Assembly: GCA_025174535.1 (NCBI GenBank)
Contig: JALBUN010000045.1
Location: 3,410,001-3,474,000 of the forward strand
DNA from: Cantharellus purpuraceus
Lineage: Eukaryota > Basidiomycota > Agaricomycetes > Cantharellales > Hydnaceae
Direction of reading: 5' to 3'
Length of the DNA stretch: 64,000 bases
A model generated the notes under the pieces. The model was not told where the DNA came from and ran no database searches. It was given only the letters and a program-made list of their open reading frames with translations. Shown piece after piece: positions 1 through 10,700 of the stretch; position 1 is the stretch's first letter; every line of letters begins with the position of its first letter. The translations under genes were made by a program, and so were the position numbers.

Positions 1-1250
1 TATATGCAGAAAAGTAATACGTTTCTTAGCAGCAAGAAATGAATAAGACTTCCAGAGTCTAGAGTTCACGGATGCTTAGGGGTCCAGATATTCCAAAAAG
101 AGGGGAATGCACTTAGAGGCTAAAGGAAGTAGGTGGATGAATCCAACCGTCCAACCAGTGGCACTCTGAAGCGGGTAACAGCAATGTGTGAAGTAGTCTA
201 GCAACTGCTTCACACGAGTTCAAGCTTCTAATGCTCTGCAAAGGCAGTACACACTAGTAACTTAAACAAGAGCACTAATGGCAGGACTATTGACAGACAA
301 TCTCACCCTGTAGATTTGTAGTCATGTGAGGCAGATACTACACTCACGCCCAAAGCAGGAATATCACTACTTTGAGTGCAATCAAGTACAGTTACACAAC
401 TGTAAAAGATCCTTGAACTGGTAATCAACAGTTACTGAGATAGAGGATGACACTGTATGTCACTCTAGTCACACTGGTGTGCAGAAGATGGGTAGAATAG
501 GTTGAATATGTTACTATTTCAGAGGCAGAATGACCTCCTTATATATTGTATTTACAGGGGCTGACTAATGGTTCTGGAATATTCTACCTATTAATAGATG
601 GAAACTACTGGAAGGTTGTGGAAGGTGGAAGAAAGGGGTAGAATATTCCAAGCCAATCACAGGTTCTGATCACTGGACTAACACTGATCAGGAGCTGAAT
701 AATGGTTCTGGAATGTTCTATCTAATAATAGAAGGAAACAGCTGGAATGTTATGGAAAGGAGTAGAATATTCCAAGGCAATCACCTGATCTAATCTCTGA
801 ACTAGGCACTGATCAGGCAAAAAGAAGGGTATCCACCCTGTTTTCTGCACTGGTTTGCACAGCCATGGATAGCCACATCTCAGGTGATGATCTCCACAGA
901 AAATAGTGCCCTGAGAGGCTGTGGTTGTCAAGTTACAGAATATTTATTGATCAGAGAGATCTGAGCTTGAATTCAGGCTGAATGCCTGGTCCAAAGGGGG
1001 AGAGCCAGCTGTGTGAAGGTTTGTGGGCACCTATGGGTCCACAACTGTAGCACAGCAGAATAAGAGCATTCTGGGCTGAGTTCTGCATGGAATATTCCTG
1101 ATAAAATATGGAAAAATAGAGAATATTTGAATAAGTCCATTCCAGGTACAAGCACCAAATATATGCTGATATTTAGGAATGGAAAGGGGTTAGTATAGCA
1201 CATTGGTGCTGCATAAATGAATTTGATAGGAAAAAGGTGGTTCCCATACA
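1..1250 (-). repeat. LTR of family H, copy 1, cut by the window edge
   Basis: This block matches 5254-6522 almost base for base (position 1 aligns with 5254). Read on the minus strand it begins TGTATGGGAACC at 1250, the same terminus as the complete copy at 5116-6522. The far end lies before the window. A TATA-like stretch (TATATAAGGAGG, minus strand) lies near 533-545, where an LTR promoter is expected. It abuts family A integrase sequence at 1251, so it looks like an insertion into that element. Whether it is a solo LTR or the end of a full element cannot be decided here. Confidence 0.8.
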
Positions 1251-4200
1251 GCCGGAATGCAGCATCAGTCTGCGGAGACTTGATATTGTTTCTGGGCATC
1301 GGAGATGGTCTCTCGGAGATGTTGGTATAGTTGATTGAGGTTGATTACAAATTGGCAGGCTTTGGTGGAGGCAAGTTCTTTCTCAGGGTGGACGGAGATG
1401 TTTGGATGGTAGCCTTTATTAGCAAAGAACAGAGAGACACCAGTAGTCACATTTGGCATGTTGTTGTATGCTATTGGAAGTAGGTCAGCCCAGTTGTCTT
1501 GTTGATAGTTACAATAGACTCGGAGATATTGTTCCAGGGACTGATTCATTCGTTCTGTTTGTCCATCTCCTTCAGGGTGGTATCCAGAGGTGAAATGAAG
1601 CTTCATGTTGAGAGCCTTTCCTAATGTGCGGAAGAAGGAGGACATGAACTCCGAGCCCCGATTGGACATGACATGCGATGGGACTCCATGTTTAGAGAAT
1701 ATGTGGAGAACGAACAACTTAGCTAGTGAGGCAGAGGTGATGGTGTCATGTGTTGGAATAAATAGTGACTGTTTAGTGAACCTGTTGACAATCACGAGTA
1801 TGGTGTCATATCCAAGCGATGGGGGGAGCTTCTCTATGAAATCCATGGAGATGGAGTTCCATGGTTGCTCTGGGATCGGAAGTTGCTTAAGTGTTCCGTA
1901 GGGTTTGTGCCTTTGCGATTTTGAGCGCATACATGTGATGCAGGAGTTACAGTAGTGTTGAATGTATTCCCACATTTTTGGCCATACATAGTCTCGTCGG
2001 ATTAATCCTTGTGTGCGATTTTGCCTGAAATGGCCGGAGATTGGGTGATCATGATAATACTGCAAAACTTGGAGTCGGAGGCCGTTGGCATCAGGGATGT
2101 ATATCTGGTCGTTGTGTCGGAGGTGTCCTTCAGGGTCAAGTGACCACTTTGGATTGGAAGAAGTGTTTAACTGCAACAGGATCAGATCGGAGAGATGAGC
2201 GGATGTTGGAGTGGAGTTGGTCAATGTCCATAATGGTGACAGCTCAGAGAGTGGGAGTCATGAGGGTGGATGCTTGTAGGGACGATGCCAGCTGCTCATT
2301 AGTGAACACAGGATGAAAGTTGTGTGGGTTTACAGTGGCATAGTTGCTATTTCCCTCTTTAGGGTAGACGTCCCAGCGTCTAGTTAACGCGTCGGGCTTT
2401 GCTCCAAGTTGACCAGGACGGAAACAGATAATGAGATTGAACTGAGATAGGTATTCGGACCATCGGACCTGTCTCTGGGTGAGTAGTTTCGTTGTGGAGA
2501 AGTATTCCAAGTTCTTGTGGTCCGTTATGACGTCCACCGGATCGGAGGGGCCTTCAAGGTAGTGTCTCCATATCCGGAAGGCTTCATATATGGCAAGGAG
2601 CTCTTTGTCATGGATGTCATAGTTCAGTTCAGGGGGCATAAATGTACGTGAGTGAAAAGCGATCGGGTGGACTTGTCCATCATCTGGAGAGATAATGGAC
2701 AGGATCGCAGCAAGTGCATAGTCGGAGGCATCGGTCTCTAATAGGATAGGAATGTCTGGAACCCAATGAGTCAGTATCAGAGCGGAAGTAAAGGCCTTCT
2801 TCAAGGTCTCAAAGCTCTGTCTACATTCATCAGTGAAATTCCATTGGGTACCCTTCCTAGTAAGTTGGGTGAGCGGAACGGTGATATTGGAGTAGCCATG
2901 AATGAAGCAGCGGTAGAAGTTGGCGAACCCTAGGAAGGACTGTACGTCCTTGACTTTCCGGGGTTCTGGCCATTCCTGTATGGCTTTGATTTTGTCATCA
3001 GACATGGTCAATCCTGCCAGGGAGAGGATATAGCCTAGGTATTCAACCGAGTTGGAGTGGAATTTGCATTTGTCAGCGTGGGCGAAGAGGCCATGCTTTC
3101 AGAGACATCGGAGTACCTCTCGGACATGTGTCCAATGTTCTTCTTCGTTGTCTGAATATACCAGAATGTCGTCTAAGTAAACGAGGACGGTCACATCGAG
3201 GAGGTCGGCGAAGGTATCATTCATGAACCTCTGGAAGGCGGCTGGTGCATTGGTTAGTCCGAAGGGCATGACACACCACTCGAAAGATCCATATCGTGTG
3301 CGGAAGGTCATTCTCCATTCGTCACCTTCTCGGATGCAGACTAGATGGTAGGCATGTCAGAGATCTATTTTGGAATAGATCTTAGCCTTTCGAGGACTCT
3401 CGAGTAGGTCCACAGTGCGGGGTATTGGGTATTGGTCTTTCTTGGTGATCTTGTTGAGTCCACAGAAGTCGACGCATAGATGGAGTGATCCGTCTTTTTT
3501 GCGGACAAATAGGACCGGAGCTCCATGAGGAGATAGGGATGGGCAGATGAAGCCTGTGGCCAAGTTCTCATCTATGAATGTTCAAAGAGCCAGTAGCTCT
3601 TTTTGGGATAGTGAGTAGATAGGACCAAGTGGAGGGGTGGAGTTGTCATCCAGTTCGATCTTGAGATCGTATGGTCAGTGTTCTGCTAAGGAGTCGGCTT
3701 TAGACTTGCTGAACATGTCGGCGAACTCATGATACTCCTTGGGAACCATAGAGAGGTCTGGTGGAGTTGATCGGGCAGAACAAGTGGCGAGTAATATCGG
3801 ATCGGAGAGGTGGACCTGGAATGTGTGAGAACCATCCAGTTTGCTTAGTCTGGCAAAGACCATGGCGTCCACCATTGATATAAACGGAGGGGTAGACGGA
3901 ATATCTATCAGAGCGGAGTCAGTGGAGGCGGAAGATAATTTCGCACCTATAGTTGCTGGTGACGTCAGGGATGGCACAGCCTGTGCTGGAGAACGGAATG
4001 TGATATGGCCCAATGCCCAGTCAATCAACGGATTGTAGTGGGTGAGCCAGTTATGTCTGAGAACCACAGAACAGCTGGAGTCAAGCGGAGTAACATAGAA
4101 TGTAAGGGTCTGGATTTCTCTGACAGAAAAATGGATAGACAGATCTATAGCTCATGAAATAACAGCATTAGTAGTGCCATCAAATAATCGGAGTGGTATC

Positions 4201-4431
4201 GGAGTTATGGTGTATGTATGGAGTTTATGTAAATCGGAGAAAGAGGAATCAAGGAAACAGTGAGTAGAACCAGAGTCAATTAACGCTTGAATAGCGGTAT
4301 CGGGAATGGAGTTGGAGTGGATGAGGAGGGTAAGGGAGTTGGAGTGGGAAAGAGTGGATGCGTTCAGGCGGACCTTGTTTGTTGTACAGGGAGTACCAAC
4401 GCAGCCCTCAGCCCGTATGGAGGCTATAGGA
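1251..4431 (-). pseudogene. Ty3/gypsy family A pol, decayed copy A1
   Basis: Minus-strand remains of a gypsy polyprotein, in the order protease linker, reverse transcriptase, RNase H, integrase. Readable pieces: post-protease/pre-RT 4067-3675, RT 3563-3357 and 3311-3099 (YLDD present), late RT plus RNase H 3011-2244 (ETDASDYA), integrase 2224-1265 (zinc-binding HHCC region, then the core ending in GYHPEGDGQTER). Stops and frameshifts separate the pieces, so it cannot make a full product. The integrase C-terminus and chromodomain are cut off by the LTR at 1250. It is closely related to the longer A2 copy at 21238-28313. Role when intact: copying element RNA into DNA and inserting it into the genome. 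Confidence 0.9.
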
Positions 4432-5078
4432 TGGCAAACTTACCCAGCAGGAATGCCAGCACCGCATGGACAACAACCTCTGTCTGTGCTGTGGAAAGCC
4501 TGGCCACCAAGCCAAGGATTGCAACAAGGCAACCTCATCTGCAGAAAAGGCAAAGGGCCGTGCTGCCAATGCCACAATGGACCAAAAAAAATAGTAAGCA
4601 GTCCATATGGGCTGAGGGCTGCATTGATACTCCCCATATGACAAACAAGGTCCACCTGAATGCATCCACTCTTTCCCACTCCAACTCTCTCACCCTCCTT
4701 GTCTACTCTGACTCCATTCCCAATACCACTATCCAAGCATTAATTGACTCTGGATCTACTCACTGTTTCCTTGATTCTGTTTTTTTCTGATTTACATAAA
4801 CTCCATACATACACCATAACTCCTATATTGCTCTGATTATTTGATGGCACCACTAATGCTGTTATTTCACAAGCTATAGATCTGTCTATCTGTTTTTCTG
4901 TCAGAGAAATCCAGAACCTTACATTCTATGTTACTCCACTTGACTCCAGCTGTTCTGTGGTTCTTGGACATAATTGGCTCACCTGCTACAATCTGTTGAT
5001 TGACTGGGCATTGGGCCATATCACATTCTGTTCTCCAGTGCAGGCTGTGTCATCTCTGACATCACCAGCAACTATAGG
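3947..5078. repeat. Large inverted repeat made by two opposed family A fragments
   Basis: The segment 3947-4431 (minus orientation) and about 4597-5078 (plus orientation) carry the same family A sequence from the end of gag to past the protease. This gives arms of about 480 bp around a spacer of about 165 bp. The arms differ by many transitions, so they are old or came from two different copies. It most likely arose by recombination or end joining between two opposed insertions. Confidence 0.75.
4432..5078 (+). pseudogene. Family A gag-end and protease fragment in reverse orientation
   Basis: Plus-strand piece of the same family A, joined head to head to A1 at about 4431/4432. It holds the nucleocapsid zinc knuckle (CCHC, CCGKPGHQAKDC, about 4489-4524), the gag stop region and the aspartic protease start (DSGSTHCF, about 4746-4770), and stops at 5078 inside the post-protease linker. 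The long open frame from 4287 crosses the inversion joint and mixes antisense with out-of-frame sequence, so I do not treat it as a gene. Right of 5078, about 37 bp of unassigned DNA precede the H LTR. Confidence 0.85.
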
Positions 5079-5115
5079 TTCTTCCGCCTCTGTTTTGGAA
5101 CCCGCAAAATTATGG

Positions 5116-6522
5116 TGTTAGGGCAAACTCTAAATCACCACAATTCCGTGAATGAACAGCTGAGAAGAATATCAAACCCTGCTGCAGCACAACTCCAGAA
5201 ACAATTTAATGTTTGTACTTTGGTTACAATCCTTTGTATTGGTCAATGCAGACTATATGCAGAAAAGTAATACGTTTCTTAGCAGCAAGAAATGAATAAG
5301 ACTTCCAGAGTCTAGAGTTCACGGATGCTTAGGGGTCCAGATATTCCAAAAAGAGGGGAATGCACTTAGAGGCTAAAGGAAGTAGGTGGATGAATCCAAC
5401 CGTCCAACCAGTGGCACTCTGAAGCGGGTAACAGCAATGTGTGAAGTAGTCTAGCAACTGCTTCACACGAGTTCAAGCTTCTAATGCTCTGCAAAGGCAG
5501 TACACACTAGTAACTTAAACAAGAGCACTAATGGCAGGACTATTGACAGACAATCTCACCCTGTAGATTTGTAGTCATGTGAGGCAGATACTACACTCAC
5601 GCCCAAAGCAGGAATATCACTACTTTGAGTGCAATCAAGTACAGTTACACAACTGTAAAAGATCCTTGAACTGGTAATCAACAGTTACTGAGATAGAGGA
5701 TGACACTGTATGTCACTCTAGTCACACTGGTGTGCAGAAGATGGGTAGAATATGATGATATGTTATTCTTTCAGAGGCAGAATGGCCTCCTTATATATTG
5801 TATTTACAGGGGCTGACTAATGGTTCTGGAATATTCTACCTATTAATAGATGGAAACTACTGAAAGGTTGTGGAAGGTGGAAGAAAGGGGTAGAATATTC
5901 CAAGCCAATCACAGGTTCTGATCACTGGACTAACACTGATCAGGAGCTGAATAATGGTTCTGGAAAGTTCTATCTAATAATAGAGGGAAACAGCTAGAAT
6001 GTTATGGAAAGGGGTAGAATATTCCAAGGCAATCACCTGATTTGATCACTCATCAGCTGATCTGATCCCTGAACTAGGCACTGATCAGGCAAAAAGAAGG
6101 GTATCCACCCTGTTTTCTGCACTGGTTTGCACAGCCATGGATAGCCACATCTCAGGTGATGATCTCCACAGAAAATAGTGCCCTGAGAGGCTGTGGTTGT
6201 CAAGTTACAGAATATTTATTGATCAGAGACATCTGAGTTTGAATTGAGGCCAAATGCCTGGTCCAAAAGGGGAGAGGCGGCTGCGCGAAGGTTTGTGGGC
6301 GCCTATGGGTCCACAACTGTAGCACAGCAGAAATAAATGATTCTGAGCCGAGTTCTGCATGGAATATTCCCGAAAAAATATGGAAAAATAGAGAATATTT
6401 GAATAAGTCCATTCCAGGTACAAGCATCAAATATATGCTGATATTTAGGAATGGAAAAGCAAAGAATAGCACATTGGTGCTGCATAAATGGAATTTGATA
6501 GGGAAAAGGTGGTTCCCATACA
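5116..6522 (-). repeat. 3' LTR of element F (family H), complete, about 1.4 kb
   Basis: On the minus strand it runs from TGTATGGGAACC at 6522 to ...CCCTAACA at 5116, the usual TG...CA termini. The start is fixed by the adjacent polypurine tract and by a diverged third copy at 30014 that starts with the same bases. The match to the left copy covers 5254-6522. A TATA-like TATATAAGG (minus) sits near 5790-5803, so U3 would be about 700 bp. Small open frames in it look like chance. Confidence 0.85.
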
Positions 6523-6540
6523 TTCATCCCCCCTTCAAAT
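6523..6540 (-). promoter_or_regulatory. Polypurine tract of element F
   Basis: On the minus strand, GAAGGGGGGATGAA lies directly upstream of the LTR start TGTATGGG. In LTR retrotransposons this position primes plus-strand DNA synthesis. It ties the LTR at 5116-6522 to the F coding region rather than to the A fragments on its other side. Confidence 0.75.
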
Positions 6541-6554
6541 ATTCTTTTCCTGAC

Positions 6555-7583
6555 CTAGTCACGCACATCTTTCCTCCCTTCCATCCTCTCATATCCTCCA
6601 GAGTTACCCGTGGCATAAGGATTTTTGAACACACGAGTTGTGAGTCGAGTCCGATGAGTCAATATAGGTTTAGGAACTCGAGGATCATAGGAGTGAGTTG
6701 AGTCTTTGTGATAGGGAGGAGGAGCTGGTGAGTTGGGAGGAGTGGTGATAGAAGACGTGGGAGCAGAGTATGAGCTAACATATCCACGTGAAAGGGAAAG
6801 GTACATCTCTCGAAGTTGGGTCGCTGAAGGTTGCCACAACACAAGTTGTTTCTTGTTGGCATCGTCACCATCACAATTGGCCTCGAAAGGGGACGACCCA
6901 TGGGGTCTTTTGAGACCATCAGGTTCAGCATGGGCTCTGAAAGCATGAACGACTGGGAGAGAGGGGAGAGAGGACTCGGATATAGTGGAGTTCACCTCAG
7001 TGGCTTGGGAGATTCCGTCATCAAATTCTGACACGTCATCCAAAGGATGGGAGTAGAGTGGTGAAGTTGGCCACCTCCAGGAGCAGCCTGGGATGCGTGT
7101 ACTATTGATTTTGGATTTGCAGATCCATGCAGAGAGCTGGCGAGACTGATTCTGCCAAGCATGGATCCATTCACGTATGACAGAGGGTTTCTCTGGGAGG
7201 AGGAAGAAGTTGAATGAGAGTTGGTTACGAGCTGGGAAAGGAGGGGGAATCATATCCATCTCCTGGAGTTTTTCAAGAGGGATCTCAGAAGGAAGAGGTT
7301 CGAGGGCTGACTCACCGTCCCATCCATGAGCAGCTGCGAGAATGTATTGAGTTTTCATCTTCAACGTCTCCCAGAAGCTGCTGGCAAGGTCATTGCGTAG
7401 TATGGCATACTCACTTGCCGGTGCTTCAAGATAGATGAAGTCAAAACGATTGGGTTGGTAGAAGTTGAAGTTGGAAGTGAATTGGAGTGTGTAGTTAGGT
7501 ACAGGAACTCCACCTTGTATATATGTATCGTTTTCTTTATGAACCACGAAGTCAATGACAGACACATCAGGGTAGTTAGCCAT
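6555..7583 (-). CDS. Accessory ORF of element F, unknown function, 342 aa
   Basis: An uninterrupted frame from MANYPDVS to VRD, lying between the chromodomain of F pol and the polypurine tract, in the place where some gypsy elements carry an env-like third gene. I recognise no domain. The N-terminal half is rich in aromatic residues; the C-terminal third is Ser/Pro rich with a PPNSPAPPPY stretch. I see no signal peptide or membrane segment, so an envelope role is not supported. The frame is intact although pol has lesions, which suggests a real product in a recently active element. The stop lies about 15 bp before the polypurine tract. A captured host gene is the alternative. Confidence 0.6.
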   Translation of the reverse strand: MANYPDVSVIDFVVHKENDTYIQGGVPVPNYTLQFTSNFNFYQPNRFDFIYLEAPASEYAILRNDLASSFWETLKMKTQYILAAAHGWDGESALEPLPSEIPLEKLQEMDMIPPPFPARNQLSFNFFLLPEKPSVIREWIHAWQNQSRQLSAWICKSKINSTRIPGCSWRWPTSPLYSHPLDDVSEFDDGISQATEVNSTISESSLPSLPVVHAFRAHAEPDGLKRPHGSSPFEANCDGDDANKKQLVLWQPSATQLREMYLSLSRGYVSSYSAPTSSITTPPNSPAPPPYHKDSTHSYDPRVPKPILTHRTRLTTRVFKNPYATGNSGGYERMEGRKDVRD

Positions 7584-7780
7584 AGTGGAAAGAAGTAGAT
7601 AGGTGGAAAGACTAAAGATTTGCTGAGGTTTTTCAAAAGTTAGATGCAGTTGGGATTGAGTAAAATGAAGACATCATGATATTGGGTTTATAGAACAGTA
7701 GGGAAAGGATCTGGAATAGCTAGGAAGGTGAAGGAATAGGGTAGAAGGCCGAGATAAGAGAGTCATAGATAGAGGAAGCC

Positions 7781-10700
7781 TTAGTGGCGAGAGATACCCC
7801 GATCGCATCGATCCCAATCGCGAAGGAGGTCGGGAGCGTTGCGAAGGTTCTTTCGTGGGAGCCACTCGTCATATGATGAGTCGTATCCGATGAAACGCGT
7901 GAGGAGCTCCTGGACATGCCGGCCATTACGGGCCTTTCGCCATCGTTCACCGATGATGGACTCAACCTCGAATTCTGGGAGTAGCGTGAAATCAGCGTGT
8001 TCGAGATCTGAGAGGTCGTGAACCGAAGGAAGGGGGTGAGGAGGAGTAGAGCTCAAGGTGAGCGATGTTAAGGACAGGATGGAGCCCGTATGACGCGGGC
8101 ATGCGAAGGCGATAGGTAGCCGGCCCTAATTTTTGTATGATATCAAAGGGGCCATCGTATTTCATTTGGAGCTTCTTACCTAGGCCTTTCTGAGCATGCA
8201 ATAGACTGAGGGAATGGGGATTGATGAGAACGCGATCGCCAACGTCGAATTCTTGAGCCAGACGACCAGTGTTGAAATTCTTTTGCTGAGCAACCTGCGC
8301 AAATTGCAGGGCTTCTCTAGCCTGAGATCGGTAAGTAGCTAATTCACTTAGGAAGTCCATAGCTTTCGTACTTTCAACTTCATTGGCAGGGGACTTGATT
8401 AAATCAACGCGATCGACCGATCCAACTGGTCACGGGGCCGGCGGGCTGGAAGGCCGGTGAACGCCGTGAGTAGATGAATGAATGTAGGAAGATGGAGTAC
8501 GTGGATGGTAGCCATACAGTAGAAATGCCGGCGCAAATCCAGTCGCGGAGTGTGGGAGGTTATTGTAGGATAGAGCAAATGGAGAGAGGAGAGCCGCCCA
8601 GTTGTCGCACGTCGGGCTTACATAAGAACATAGCGCGGTTTCAAGCGTCTGGTTCAACACCTCAGTTTGACCATCTGCTTGAGGGTGATAGGCTGTAGTT
8701 AGAGCTCTTCTAGTATTTATTTGCTTGCATATCTCTTTCCAGAAGGTGCTGGTCCATCTGGGATCTCTGTTGGATATAATTTGTTTGGGAATTCCATATT
8801 TAGATAGCACATGTTCAAACAGTATCCAAGCAGTTCCCTCCTCATTAATAGTGCTTTGAGTAGGGACAAAGATGCCAAACTTTGTAAGTTTATCCACTAT
8901 CACCAGGATGGAATCGTACCCATTGCTCTCGGGTAATTCCATAATGAAATCCATGGTGATAACTTCAAAAGGATTTTCTGGAATAGGTATGGGCTGCAAC
9001 AGTCCAATAGGTGCGTGTCGCCTTGGTTTGGCTTTCTGGCAAATATCACAGCTTACAACAAACTTCTTGACATCTCTACTCATTCTAGGCCAATAGAAGG
9101 TAGAAGCCAGCTTGTTGTACGTTTTATGATAACCCGCATGAGCTCCTTCAGTGATTTCATCATGAATTTCACTTAGAAGATTAGATTGCTCAGCCTTGGG
9201 TACACATAGCCTGTAATTGCCATTCCAATCTTCAAAGTAAAGCAATCCATCCTCATTTTCAAAAAAGAGTGGATGCTTCAGACTGATCCAATTAGACTCC
9301 TGTCGTAATTCAGATCTGACCCTTTTGAAGTAAGGATCTTTGGCATATGCATCAACTATTTTCTGAATCTCTTCCTGAGCAAGGCTAGAGACTAGATTAT
9401 AGCTTTTGGCTGTCACGTATGGAATGGTGAAATCTTCTTCCAGGCTGGTATTGACTTGGATGGAAGAAGCATGCACGTTCAGTGGAATTCTCTGGTTCTC
9501 TTCTTCATATGCAGCCATTAACATTAAAGTTCTGGCTTCAAAGTGAGGAGAGATATCAGAATAAAAATCCACAAGTGGATCCTGTTCCGAGTCCAGGATA
9601 GTAGGAATGGAGTCATCAGAAGAAGGCCCATCTTGATATGGAACATTCCTTCTGAGTCTGGAAATAGGATCTACATTGGAGTGAACCCGTCCTGCTCGGT
9701 GTACGATTTTTAATTCAGGGTATGCAGCAAATACAGTTCCCCAAGTTAATAACCACCGATTAACATTTTGGTAGGTCCGACTCCAGATGAGGGCTGCATG
9801 GTCTGTAATGGCTACTACTTTCTCCCCTTCAATGTAGGGTTGAAATTTGATAAGACCGTCTCGTAATGCAAGCTCCTCCCTTTCTGTAGGAGAGTAATTC
9901 CTTTCAGCTGGTTTCAAGGTACGAGACCAGTAAGCAATGACTCGTTCTACTGAAACCATAGTGTTTTCAAAGTCTTTATCCCAAGTACCTGGCTTAGGGA
10001 GAGTTTCATCTTTTAACACAGGAATCACCAATTGTGGTACAGGTAATCCTTTGTCATAAGCTGATTTGATTTTCTCATACCCTTTGGTACCTTTGAGATC
10101 TCTGATTTTGAGAGGTTGAATCTGCTGAAGTATAGCAGCGATTCCGACATCACATGCATCAGAGTAGACTCTATATCCGAGACCAGGAATGGCATACGCT
10201 CTGACTGGCGCACTGACAAGGGCATTTTTAGCCAAATCAAAGGCTTCTTGTTGAGTATTGCCCCATTCCCAAGTTGAATTCTTTTTGAGCAATTCAAACA
10301 AGGGAGCTACAATCCATGCATAGAATGGTATATATGAGGAGAAGTATACCACCATTCCGAGGAAGATTTGTAGGTCATGCACAGTCTTTGGTTCTGCCAA
10401 TTCCAGTATAGCATCTATCTTCTCCTTGTGAGTTGATAGACCTAGCCGTGATACCTTTTGTCCTAACAGTAGCAATGACTGGTAGGCCAAATGGCACTTA
10501 GCAGGAGATAAGGTGATTCCAGACTTTTCTATAGCTCCGAACACTTTGTCTAGATGATCCAAGTGTTCTTTGAATGTCTTGGAATATATGACAATATCAT
10601 CAATATAGACCAGGGCAAACACCCATAGAAAAGGTGCTAGGACACCTTGCATCACTCTTTGAAAGACTGCAGGTCCATTCCGATACCCAAAGGGCATCCG

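Noticed and set aside
951..1299. Minus-strand ORFs repeated at 6200-6523
   Set aside because: They are chance open frames in the U3 of the H LTR; the two copies differ by frameshifting changes.
4287..4790. A 167-codon plus-strand gene
   Set aside because: The frame crosses the inversion joint at 4431 and mixes antisense linker with out-of-frame gag; it has no coherent protein similarity.
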